64,000 nt of DNA from NCBI GenBank assembly GCA_021234155.1, contig JAJEKV010000046.1, positions 948,280 through 1,012,279 of the forward strand, in the 5' to 3' direction. The stretch comes from Isoetes taiwanensis. Its lineage: Eukaryota; Streptophyta; Lycopodiopsida; Isoetales; Isoetaceae. The position numbers were made by a program, and so were the translations under genes. Shown here in pieces: positions 36,400 through 48,200 of the stretch (positions are counted from its first letter, which is position 1; every line of letters starts with the position of its first letter). Under the pieces are notes generated by a model. The model saw only the letters and a program-made list of their open reading frames with translations. It made no database searches and was not told where the DNA came from.

Positions 36400-38690
36400 C
36401 TAGCAAATTCCCTTCCAAGGTCACAACTATCAGAGAACTTATGGAAGAGACATCACAGCCACACAACACAACGGTTGTTCGGAAGAGGCTTGGACCTCCC
36501 CTCCCCATAAGGCCTCTCCCATCATTGCCATCTCTTCCTTGCATAATTCGAACAAGGGTACTCCGTCAAATCCTCAAAAGCTCTCTCCGGCCTCTGACTC
36601 CTCATGTCAATCAATATCACTCCCCCCAGCTTTCTCGGCAGGCACTATATGCGTACAATCAACATGTTGCTGGTTGTACTCTCCAGTTGCAAGAATCTCA
36701 AGACAAACTCATGAATGGTACGAAGGACCATCTTGATTCCATTGATGCCTTAACGTGTGAGCTCCAGAAGCTTCATACTCAGAAAACTAATCTCGAGAAA
36801 CAGCTCCAACAAAAACACGTTGATCTTCTGGACACCCGTGAAGAACTCAAATGGGCCCACGAAGCTAAGGCTCATCTGGAGGCTCTCCACACTCCACTAT
36901 AGGCTCAGGTCAACACTCTCATGGACCAATTCACGGCCAAGGATCGGACTCTTCATGATGCTTTGGCCCTTTATCGGTGTCTTCAAGAAGAATTTCAACA
37001 TCAATAGCGTGCCACCACTCAATATCAACCATCACTGAACTTTAAGGCCTTTTGCACAAGTACAGGTCAAATGTTTGGAAACTCAGTTGCAAAAATTTTG
37101 TTAAGAAAAAAAACATCGATGACACAGAAATTGTTGATCTCCAGCTCCAAGTTTCCTCTATGGACGCTTCATCTTCTCATCCTGCTCATGCTCAAAGGAA
37201 GGTCAAAGAACTCAAACACATTGCTGATGGGAAGGCTAATCAAATTCAAGACTTGCAAAATCAACTTCAACAGGCTGAACAATTTGCGGAACATGCTTAC
37301 ATCAATAAAGAATGGTACACCACTTTGGCATCTCATATTAATCAGGATTATCCTCTTTCCACAGGCTACCTGGACTATGTCAAGGCACGACATCATGTTT
37401 TCCTCATATGATGGCTCAACGCCTCTAGTTTCGTAGAAGGCCCGATCACAGTTCAAGATTTTTCACGTCTGTGGCCCGGCCTCGCAATAGAAGAACAAAG
37501 TGTCCTGTGTGCACTGGTAAATTTTCAGTTGTTACCTTTTGACGATCTTCAGTTCTTCATCTTCCGCATTTTTCAAACTACGGCATATGTCTTGCATGAT
37601 TTTTATCTTGCTTACACTCAGGAAAAATTCTCAGAAGATCATCCTTCAGCATTCACGGGCAATATATCTGTTGTTTTGTTACTCCAAAAGGATAACAAGT
37701 ATCTCTCTGATTCGGCTTCCACTGCTGTCCTTCAAAAAGAATACATGTCTGAGCTTTATTCCCACCTTATCCCTTGGGCTCAGGAATCTCTCCATTGTGC
37801 TCAGACATATTTGCATAAAGACTATGGCATCAGCTATGCACAATTCCTATCTTGAAAATCAGATCATTCCAATTGACTGAGAATCGTCTCCCCTAGACAC
37901 CTTGATGCCGCCTCAAGATTGGAAGACTCTTTGCAAACAGTTAGATCCAAGCACTGGTTGAGGAATTTCGAGCTCAATCTCAGAATGAGCATATTCATCC
38001 ACTGCCTCATGTTAGTTTTTATGCCTCTCTGGGTGTACTTCCATGCCGTGAGCATGTCATCACGGACTGATGCTCTTCCTTTTGGACACGCACTCTAGCT
38101 GTACATGTTGAATGGACACCCATGCGTATTACCATGGATCTCCGTTGGGATCCCCCTTTTGTTCGTAGACATGCTTGAAAGGATACAAATATCTTGGATA
38201 CCACAACAAATTGGATTTATATCCCCAATGATAAGCCGTGGAAGACTCCTGTTAATGCCATGGCTGGCTTAACACAATTCTTGACCAAGGCTACCACTTC
38301 ACCAGATCCATCTGTCCACAGATAGGCTGGGTTCTGTGCTATTTTGAAATGCATCCTTATGAGCTCCTTGAATCGTCGGAGACCCATCTTTCACTACAAT
38401 CCAAATGTTAGTGTCACTGCTTTCGGCCTTGAAACTTTTCTGCTTATGGAATGTCAGTTTATCCCTGCTGCAGGTCATCAAGCCTTTGAAGAAATGGTTC
38501 TAAACTGGGTTCCTTGTGGATTCCACGCTAGCTCTGGGACAGGCCATGCATGATGCCTCCAACAGCGTCAGCAACTGATTGCTGGATATCATAATCAGCT
38601 CTAACGACATAGCTGTCAGGATAATGCCAATGAACTAGAGAACTTCTCTCCTATAGAGACGGTGCTTGTTTTTCTTTCCTCCGAGGATTC
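36400..38690 (+). pseudogene. Broken coiled-coil ORF of a second LTR element
   Basis: The frame 36255-36902 is strongly heptad-like from about residue 140 (LQLQESQDKL, ELQKLHTQKTNLEKQLQQ), then a stop at 36901 and frame changes; the coiled coil resumes at 37052-37411 (KVKELKHIADGKANQIQDLQ). Later stretches (37529-37855 and 38344-38553) are open in short pieces. I do not recognise the protein. Its place directly upstream of a polypurine tract and an LTR-like start suggests a retroelement gag-like or accessory protein, but it could be a captured host sequence. The sequence starts abruptly where the copia reverse transcriptase ends. Confidence 0.45.
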
Positions 38691-38693
38691 TTT

Positions 38694-39090
38694 GGTGGGG
38701 GGAAGTGTTAATCACGTGTCCAAAGGCACAAGACTATTTCTAATGTACACAAAAGACCACCCTAACTAAGAAGAAATGACTACGGGAGTCCACAACATAA
38801 GGAACCCATGGTGCGTCGGTGGTAAGTGCCACGAATCACGACAATTATGATTCCAAATATTATGGCAGAGTTATCTGCACGGTCTACAGAAAATTTGGGG
38901 ATTACATAACCAAAGAATCTAAAACGACAATCCTTTTGTTATTTTGGACCCGAGGCATTGTATATATATACAAGTTTTTGTACTATGAGTAGTTGTATTT
39001 TGAGCGGTTGTACCATGAATGATATTAGGCAGGACCCAACAGTCACACAACAAAGCAATGTTAGGGTGGTGAGTACGTTATTTGTCCTAA
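38694..39090 (+). mobile_element. Polypurine tract and LTR start
   Basis: GGTGGGGGGAAG (38694-38705) is a classic plus-strand primer, followed at 38706 by TGTTAATCACGTG, a typical LTR 5' end. About 255 bases further is TATATATATACAAG, a possible LTR TATA box (about 38961). The 3' end of the LTR was not found, so 39090 is a guess. Confidence 0.6.
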
Positions 39091-39261
39091 ACCATCATCC
39101 CTGACTTAGCTTACTAAGAACAAATAGAATTAGACAACCTCTTTACACAAAGTAAGACCAAATAGTATCGAGCTACAATAATCAGTAAATGAACTACTGC
39201 ACTATTCATAAGGTTAAGTTAAAGAGGCCCTTTAAACAAATTTAGTGGTGAGCACGTCATT

Positions 39262-41025
39262 TTTCCCTTAGATTCTCTAAGATTCCATCTAAATTGCTAT
39301 AGATTCTTAGAGATTTTATGACGATTCTCTTAGATTTTCCAAGATTTTATGAAGATTTCTCTTACATTCTCTTAGATTCTCTAAGATTCCATCAAGATTC
39401 TTCTAGATTCTCAAAGATTTTAGAAAGATTTCCTTACACTCCCCTAAATTCCCAAAGATTCTCTTAGATATTCCTAGATTCCCTTAGATTCCCCTAGATT
39501 TTACTACGATTTCCCTAGTGACCCAAGATTTCTTCTAGATTAGCATAGATTCTTAAAGGTTTTATGAAGATTCCTGTAGATATTCCTAGATTCCCAAGAT
39601 TCTTTTGAGATTAGAGTTAACTAGATTCCAAAAGAATACCCCAGGATTCCTCTAGATTCTCCAAGATTCTATGAAGTTTCTCCTAGATTCTTCGAGATTC
39701 TTCAAGATTCCATCAAGATTGTTCTTAATTCTCAAAGATTTTAGGAAGATTCCCGTAGATTTTCAAAGAAATGCTTGAGATTACTATAGATTCTCTTGAG
39801 ATTCCCTTAGACTAACCCTAGATTTTATTAAGATTCCCTTAGATTCTCCATGATTCTATCTAAATTCCCATAGATTCTTAAGGATTTTATGACAATTTCC
39901 TTAGATTCTCCTATATTTCCATAGATTCTCTTAAGATTCTTTAAGATTCCCAAAGATTATCCCATGATTCCTCTAGGTTCCCCAAGATTCTATGAAGATT
40001 CTTCTACATTCCCTAAGATTCTATGAAGATTCTCTTAGATTCCATTAGATTCTCAAAAATATTAGGAAGATCCCCTAGATTCCATTACATTCTCAAAGAT
40101 TCTCTATTGAACCATGTAGATTCTCTTAGATTTCCCAAGATTCTATAAAGACTTCGATAGAATCCCTAAGATTCTCTTGAGATCCATGTAGATTCTTTAA
40201 GATCCTATGAAGAATCCCCTACATTTTCCAAAATTGCACCAAGATTCTTGTAGATACCCTTAGATCTTAAGATTCTACAAATATTCCCTTAGATTCTTAA
40301 GATTATATGGAGATTCCCCTAGATTTTATTAAGATTCTCTTAGATTCTCCAAGATTCTATCTAAATTCCCATAGATTCTTAAAGATTTTATGACAATTTC
40401 CATGGATTCTCTTAAGACTCTAAGATTCCCCTAGATTCCCAAAGATTATCCCATGATTCCTCTAGGTTCTCTAAGAATCTATGAAGATTCTTTTACATTC
40501 TCTAAGATTCCATCAAGATTCCCCTAGATTCTCAAAAATGTCAGAAAGATTCTCCTAGATTCCCAAAGATTCTCTTAAGATTCGCTTAGTTTCTCCTAGA
40601 TTCCTAAAGATTCCCTAGTTTCTTAAGATTCTACATCCTCTAGATTTTATTAAGATACACCAAGATTCTTCTAGATTCTCCAACATTCTATAAAGATTCT
40701 CCTAGATTCTTCTAGATTCTCCAAGATTCCATCAAGATTACTTTAAATTCTCAAAAATTTTAGGAATATATTCCCCTAGATTCCTCTAGTTCCCATAGAT
40801 TCTATGAAGATTCCCCTAGACCCCAAGATTCCTTCAAGTTTCCTCCAGGATCTTACAGATTTTATCAAGATTCCCTTACATTCCCTTACATTCTCAAAGA
40901 TGCTCTCTTGAGATTCCCATAGATTCTCATGAGATTCCTCTGGATTCTCTAAGATCCTATAAAGATTCTCCTAGATTCTCTCAACTTAGCATTGATTCCT
41001 TAGAACTTAAAGATTCCCAAAAGAT
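39262..41025. repeat. AGATTC-rich degenerate minisatellite, 1.8 kb
   Basis: Dominated by variants of AGATTCYCYTAGATTC and AAGATTCTATGAAGATTC, with a basic period of about 10-15 bases and higher-order blocks of several units. Start and end are sharp: single-copy-looking sequence lies on each side. There are no spacers of constant length and no leader, so it is not a CRISPR array. Confidence 0.9.
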
Positions 41026-41371
41026 TCTTAGTATTCGATCATGTTGGCCCCAACTGCGAGAAAATAGTGCCAAAGCACCACTCATTGGAAAGCTCTCGAC
41101 GAGAGCAATCCAACGGCGTGGGCCCCACCTTCATCCGACCCCTCTATTGCAAGCTACGTGCCTTTGAAGGCGATTAAGCAAACAGAAGCTTCCTAGAATG
41201 TCTCATAAATGCCTTGACACCTCACTACCTTTTTTTATTAATGAGGGTGCCACCTCACCTCCTTTAAAAAAAAAAAAATTAATATAAAAAAGTTAATGGC
41301 TAGGATTTATGCTCACCTTTTGATCTAACGGTTAAGATCTGCTACACCAAATATTGCTGCCACCTAATCAT

Positions 41372-41456
41372 GTTCCAATACTTTGAGGTGTCGTCGCCTG
41401 GACCGTCTATCTCAGATCTGGACGGCTCACATGGCGACACCTCAAAGTACTGGAAC
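41372..41456. repeat. Imperfect inverted repeat (hairpin)
   Basis: The arm 41372-41406 (GTTCCAATACTTTGAGGTGT onward) pairs with 41420-41456 over about 35 bases with a few mismatches, around a 12-base centre TATCTCAGATCT. It lies next to an AT dinucleotide run (41482-41503) and could be a small foldback element. Confidence 0.75.
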
Positions 41457-42705
41457 AAGGGGGGTGCTTATATAATTGTATATATATATATATAAGAGAT
41501 ATATCAGGAGTTTTAGACTTAGAAGTTTAGACAAGTCTTGGTGACTTGTGATTTTGTTGTCTCATCTCCTTGTTTGGAAATCTCATGTATTTTCAGTGAT
41601 CTTTCAAGAATTTCTCTTGTCTTGACTCATTGTTTTTCTACTTCCTTCTTGCTCATTTGCTTTTTCAGTTCTTATTTCTGCAAAATCCCACATGATATCC
41701 TTTGTTGAGGAGTTGCTTGTTTGATAGCAAGGTCCACAAGGACGATCGTCTTACAGGCTTAGTCTCCAGATTCTCGATATTTAGTTGTTGCACAACCATC
41801 TGCAGGTTCCGGCATCATGGCAGTTGTTGAAGAGCCCAAAGGTTTGTTTTTGCTTGATATATGCCAAAAAATATGTGGATGACATATATGCTGGAAAACT
41901 GCTTTTTGCCTATCATATCGCCCTTCCTGCCCTTCTCCATGCACTACATCATTTCATTCTAGCAGATCCATCCTTTATTTTCATTTATCATTAGTTTAGA
42001 ATGGTAGGCCCTTCATCCAACATCATTTTAATATGTCAGGTTCAATCAATATCATTTCAGCATATCATGCCTCTCATCCACTATTCGTAGAACTCATCAT
42101 TCTAGGTGCAACAGTCTATTTGCTGATCCAACGCACAAGAAGCAGCCACCTCATGGATCGTGCTGAAAAAGTAGAATTTGGGCAGCATAGAAACTAATGC
42201 CTATTGATCCAAGGTATAAGAATTGGCCACCTCATAGATCCTGATGTGCTATTCAACCAGCATCAATTAGTATATCAGGCCCCTCATCTACCCGCCATAG
42301 ATCTCATCATTCTAGCATGACAGTCTATGTATTGATTCGATGCAAGATAACGAGCCACCTTATGGTTTCGGATGCAAGATATTGAAAAAATGGAATTTGA
42401 AGGCGGAGAAAGTAATGTCTCATATCCACCAGAGCCCATCGTAAATCATTATAGGGGCCGGTCAGAGCCTTGATCCTCACGTGAAAAACAAAAAACAAAG
42501 TGTGAAAGCTGCTGGCACATCAAAAAATAGCATATCTCAAGCAAAAATGCACCCCAAAGAAAAAGTAATTCCAATTAAGCTCCAAGAATCTTGGTTAGGA
42601 TGAAGCAAAGGAAAAGAAGGACAAATCAAACTCCAAGAATCGCTCTAAGATCATTGATCCAAGAATCGGTCTAGAGGAGTATGCATTATGCAAGCCATAA
42701 TGACT
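41457..42705. other. Intergenic; one imperfect tandem pair
   Basis: No gene recognised. A 210-bp unit containing CTCATCATTCTAG occurs twice (about 42061-42271 and 42272-42430). A possible start ATGGCAGTTGTTGAAG at 41817 leads only to a short frame. Confidence 0.4.
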
Positions 42706-42795
42706 TGAATTGAATTGAATTGAATTGAATTGAATTGAATTGAATTGAATTGAATTGAATTGAATTGAAATGAAATGAAATGAATTGAATTGAAT
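42706..42795. repeat. (ATTGA)n microsatellite beside LINE 3' end
   Basis: About 17 units of ATTGA, with a few AATGA variants, adjoin the LINE terminus at 42796. Confidence 0.95.
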
Positions 42796-43060
42796 GATTT
42801 TTATCATCCACGAAGGCCAATCGGTCTATAGGACCTAATACAAGATCGCAACAGGAGTATTGCTGCCTGGGTTAGAAAACCCCCGTCTCGAAGGGTTTTC
42901 GGGGGAAAAACCGTGGTAGCAATAAGACTGCTAATAAGTTGTACAAGTATATACACATACATCATGAAGTATTTCTTGCCCATCAAGTGGTTGTCTGAGG
43001 GCATATGTGTACCTCCTGAATGTATGATCCTAGCGAGTGCACCGAGAGCAAACATATACT
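42796..43060 (-). mobile_element. LINE 3' UTR fragment, minus strand
   Basis: Reads, on the minus strand, GGATCATACATTCAGGAGGT, the structured core (42858-42924) and the terminus GTGGATGATAAAAA, the same parts as in the copies at 480-1020 and 23190. It is cut at the 5' side near 43060, with no coding sequence. Confidence 0.8.
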
Positions 43061-44111
43061 AAAATCTCTTAATATGATATGGCCTTGGGGAAAGGAAAAT
43101 AATCATGTATTTAGATCTTACATGAAAAAAAATGCCAATAAGTTGGACATAATTGAATTGTATTTAGGTTCTATATCTGATAGGATGTTGGCCATCTAAA
43201 AAAGGAACCTCGAGGCTCTAGCCTTTATTGATCATGGCAATACAAATACGCCAACATGAGAAATATTCTATATACTTAGAGATAATATATTTTAAATTTC
43301 AATGACTAAGAATCAACTTCTTCAAACTTAGAGATCATCTTTTGTTTTGCTGTTACTCATTTGAATAAGTTTCAGTTCATAGAGGATGAAGAGGTTGAGG
43401 TTACTCCTGTAGTAATCCTCTGTGAAGTTTGAAACATTGTACGTTGTACTTTTTATTATATAAAATATAAAAACTTCCTTTTCTCCAAAAAAAAAAAAAA
43501 AAAGATATTATCAATTAGAGATATTGTATGAATAGGTAAGGCTAAACGTAGAGATATTATTAGATTATCTATTTATATAGATATATTAATAAGAAAATTT
43601 ATAGATTCAAAAGCCTATGTTATGTACTTTGTCTCCGTAAAATATACTCATTTATAAGATCGAAAACTCTTGTCGGTACTGACAAAAATTCGAGGTTCAT
43701 CTATAGTCAAGTGTCGGCCAGGTAAATGCTGGTCAGCGACAAAATGTCATCAGTAAGCATAGGCAGTTGCGACATCGGATGCAAACCTGGATTATTATCG
43801 GTCATTTGTGTAGTGCTACATCTATTAGGTATAAAAATATATTTGTTATACATATTTATGTAATGAGTTTAGATCGATCCTTGTCCATATTTTGCCATTA
43901 AAAGTTAAAAGCACTTTTTGCAACTCTCACTACGCTAGTTGGCCAAGGGGCGTTCTCCTGTCCATGAAATTTAGTCCCCTGAGTAATGATGATCTCATGA
44001 CTTCATTGGCAGAGGCAATTTGCCGTTTCGGAGTGGGAGCACCAATCCTCCAATGTCTATTCCACGTAGAGGTATTACTTGAATGGCTTGTTCAGGTTTA
44101 TAGATTAACCA
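43061..44111. other. Intergenic, AT-rich; a poly-A run
   Basis: No gene seen. A run of 17 A (43487-43503) after GAAGTTTGAAACATTG may mark a retroposed copy whose body I cannot name. Confidence 0.35.
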
Positions 44112-47100
44112 AATCCCATCGATCTGAGCCATCGGATCGCCATTCTGGGAAAGGACGAGCCCCTATATTAGGCTCGTTCCATTCTCAGGCCGGTTATCGG
44201 CGTCTTCTCACAGCAGCATTTTCTTCTTTCTCGTAGCTTCCCTCTTCTTTTCCTGCTCCTCCTTTAGTGTTTCTTCTCACTTTTTCACTTCCTTACACTA
44301 TTCTACTCTTGGATTCCCACTATAGCAGTACATACTTGGTTGTTAGCAGATGCATTGTAGCAGGTGCCAGAGAATTTGGTAGCGGGCATCCTGTAGCAGC
44401 AGGTACAATGGAAGCTTTATTCTTCTCTTTCTATGCATGCATGTTGGTTTCGCGGTTGTTTCTTAGTGATCCTCGAATTTGGAGAAGGATGTTCTACATG
44501 CTAAGCATACATATTGGTTTTGAGTTTTATCGATTGAATGCATGTCCGATGCATTTGTGAGTTGATGCTCTGGTTTTTCATATCTTTTGCTTCAGAGTTT
44601 CATGTAATCCGTGGCTTGTTCGAGGGGGCGGACTCCGTCATATAGACGATCCGGGGTACGAGTGCAGCCATGTTTTGGCGCAGATCTTGACTTGTGCGGT
44701 GATATTGCGTTTTGTTCCAAAATAACGATGCTTCATGCACCTCATGCCATGCGTAAGCCCATTCCCAGCTTTTTCCTCTTCGTAAAATGCCAAGGCGCCT
44801 CCTTTGATCAATCTTTTCTCCTCCCAACATCTAGTCTAAGCAAAGCATGGCGAATCGGCTCCTTTATTGAGCTTGGCGGATTTCTAACTAGTTTATTTTA
44901 TCGGGTGGATTGTTATGTTTACGACCTCGGATGCGCAAGTACGAGAGGGCGAAAGTGCACTTACGCTAGATATTGTTCTCGCCGACAAGATCCGCTACAG
45001 CGACGGAGGGTTTTGTCTACTTAACGCTGGGCATTTTGAAGGAGCCCCTTTTCATCGGGAGGGAGAGGATTGGGCGTTTCTTCGACCGGGTAAGTCCGGG
45101 TGACCGGGCCTCCGCATCGGCCCATTCAGCCGGGCTTTGTAAGCCTATTCCGCCAGCATCGGCCTCCTTATTTGCCACGGCGTGCGAGGTAATCTCTTAA
45201 CTTTGCTTTGGTTTTAATACCTTATTCGTAGTTTTGGTTTTCCCTCCATTTGGCTAAGCGATTCCTTTATCTCCATCTTTCTGCCGCGATTTTACGGCAT
45301 CAACCAACCAGGTCGGTTTTCCGGTTCCGAACCCATCCCGACTCCTTTTTGTCGCCCCTATTCTTTGCCTTCTACTTTGCCGCCAGCCTTTTCTAGCTTG
45401 CAGATTGGCTTCCCTTGTCTGCCACTTCCCGCTTCTGTTTGCTTCTTGCATCGAGGGGCATCGATGCTGAATTTCTTCTTCCGATTTCCTTCCATGCGCC
45501 AGCTTACACCCACGCCTTGGATGCCGAGTTGCTTTCATGCTTCCGCTTATACCAAAACTCACACCGAGGGGATCGGCCTGTCTTATTCTGTGTGGAAGGG
45601 ATAGATTCGCCCGGTATCCCTCCTAGATATGTATTGTTATTATTCTTAACCTTGCTTCTGGGCTATGCCATATTTATGTTGTTTCGGGTATTGTATCTCT
45701 TTTTTGCCTTTTCCTAAGTTGTGATAGCCTTATGCGTCCATCCGTGTGCCATCTCGTTGTTTAAGATATGATATTGCTACTAGACTGGTGGATGTCATCT
45801 CATTGTTTCAATTATTGCGGATTGACTTGGGTAGATGTCTATCAATTGGGTGCATTTGTTGGCTTGCTCTTGAGCTAAGGGTTAGTCTCCGGTTTCAGGA
45901 GTTTGCAAAAGTATTCTATATGTTGGGGTTTTTGCTTAAGGGTATGTAGATAGTTTTTTGTTCGATCATCTTCTACGTCAAAGTCCTGTTGTAGCATTTC
46001 TTACAACTATTGTTTTTCTTAGGATTGTTCTTGTGCATGACACCAGGCAATTTCTTCTCGTTTCTAGGCATCCATAGAGTGATTGCCTCGTTATTTGTGC
46101 TTCCAGCATTATTTGGGATTTTCGGGGTATATTTACTCTTATGTATGGTGTTTTGGCATGGTTTTTAATTAGTACTTGGCAGTGTGTTTTCTATACGATG
46201 TCTTTTTGCAAGTATACATTGTTCTTGTTGGTCATTTGTGGCATGCTGATCCGGGAAATGGTATACTTGATTTCTTATCTGGTGTTTGCCCATATTAGCC
46301 TAATTTGGTCCTAATTAATCTTTGAATAATTATTTTCATTGTGATATCAGTTGTTGCTCTTATACTTTACGTCTCATTGGATACTTACGCACATTCGTTT
46401 TTCTACACGTTGTTTGCATGTTCATTCACATATTTCTATGGGTTTTCTTAAGCCTTGATCTATCGTCAAGTTGAATTTCACCAAATTTCTTACTCCGCAA
46501 AGAGCTCTTCTTCTCTCGTGGCTTCCCTCTTCCATACCTTTTTGCTTCTCCTTGCTTACCTTGCCTGATCCTTTCTAGCTTCTTCTCCAAGTAGATCATG
46601 CCGCGGTCTCTTTTCGATTCATCGTTGACGCTTCCTCTATATGCTACCTGCGACTTGCGTGGATGCATGGACTTTTCCTATGCTCCATGCTCCTTGTGCG
46701 GAATCTGCGGTATATGAGCTTGTCCATCCAGCGAGCCTCTCTCTCGGTATGAGCTTGGCCATTTCGCCCAGGCCTCTGCGCGGCTTCACGGACTTCGCGT
46801 TTCATTTCACCCCTGCTCCACTTGTTTCTAAGGATGGTTGTTTTCAAATTTTCGGGCTGGGTCAGACCCTTGTTTCTTGTTTGTTATTTTCGTTTCTTTT
46901 TTCTCACGAGCAGTTCTGGTTGGGCCATGTCGGTTCGGTGATTGCTCTTCTTCCCTTGTCGGAGGTCGCAGATTACGATGGCGGCGCGCTTATGGTTTGC
47001 TCTTACCTTTTTTCTCCTGTGGATGTGGCAGCTACTAGGCAGCAACAAACATGCAGCTCAGCTTTTGTATAATTTCCCTAGGAACGCCATCGATCCTCTC

Positions 47101-47763
47101 CCATCGAAATTCCTGCTCTGTCAGAGCTTCATATGGGATCAATACTGTTTTGCTCTGGGTGTTTGGCTCCTTTTGCTTTGTTGCACACTATTCTCGTTCC
47201 TGCAGTTTGGGGCTTTGCATGCATCTCCATTCATTCCAGGCCATGGTTTTGCTCTCCGGTGTGCACTCGATCTCGGAGCGGGATCTGCAATGTTCTGCAT
47301 CGTGTTGTAGCTTTGGACCCTGTAAGTATCCTGTATGTTTCTCTTTTTCCGGATTTCCCACAGAAAGATTTGAAAGTTGTTTTGTTAACTTGTTTCGCGT
47401 TTGTATGTTCCAATGTGGCACTTGTTTCGTGGCTCTGGGTTCGTCCATGTCTCTTCGCCTTTTATGTTTCCTTAGCTCACAATTTTTATATTGTTCAAGT
47501 CGTTTTATGTTTTAGTTCGCTGCCTACATAATTATTTTCAACTATTCTTCATGGGGATGGGGTTTGGTATTTGCATTTAATTATGGGTTTGGCATCTTCT
47601 TCTCATTTGTGCTTACTGGGATTTTTTGACTCTACGATTGGATCATCTCATTTATCTGGCGTTTGTTCCTCTTTTCGACATATTTTCTCCATCGGTTACT
47701 ATTTATCTTATGCTCCCTATTTTACTTATCATGGCCTTTTCATAGCCTTTGATTTTTTATAAT

Positions 47764-48200
47764 GGTTACATAGGTTATATCCTCGGAGGGAATTACGAGT
47801 CACATTTACCTTATATTTTCTATCATTTGGGTGTCCCTTTTCTTTTTTATTATCGGGGTTTTTCGGTTATGTTTTTCTCATGTCTTATTCATAATTGCGT
47901 GAGAATATGAGGCATCTAGGGGCTTTTGTTTTTTGGGTGGTGGTTTTTCCCTCCCATGTTCTCTCTTTCAGATGTTACCTTTGCTTGGAGTTGATGGACA
48001 TCTAGTTTTTATATATGTGACATTATCCTTTCAATTTGAGGCTTTTTCATGGTTGTTTTCGGATTTTTCTTCTTTGCACTTGTGTTTTTATCATGGATTC
48101 GATGCACCATACTATTTAAATGGGTCTATGCTCTCCTCGTGTATTTTTTTTTCTCTTGTTTATGTTCTCGCTCACTTTTTACCTCGTTTTCGTCTTGTGG
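47764..48200. repeat. Internal direct repeat, copy 1
   Basis: Shares with 49830-50275 a run including CCTCGGAGGGAATTACGAGT, TATTTTCTATCATTTGGG, TTGATGGACATCTAG and TTTAAATGGGTCTATGCTCT. The spacing is about 2.05 kb. Confidence 0.85.

Noticed and set aside
39262-41025. CRISPR-like array
   Set aside because: Short degenerate units without constant spacers, in a plant genome.
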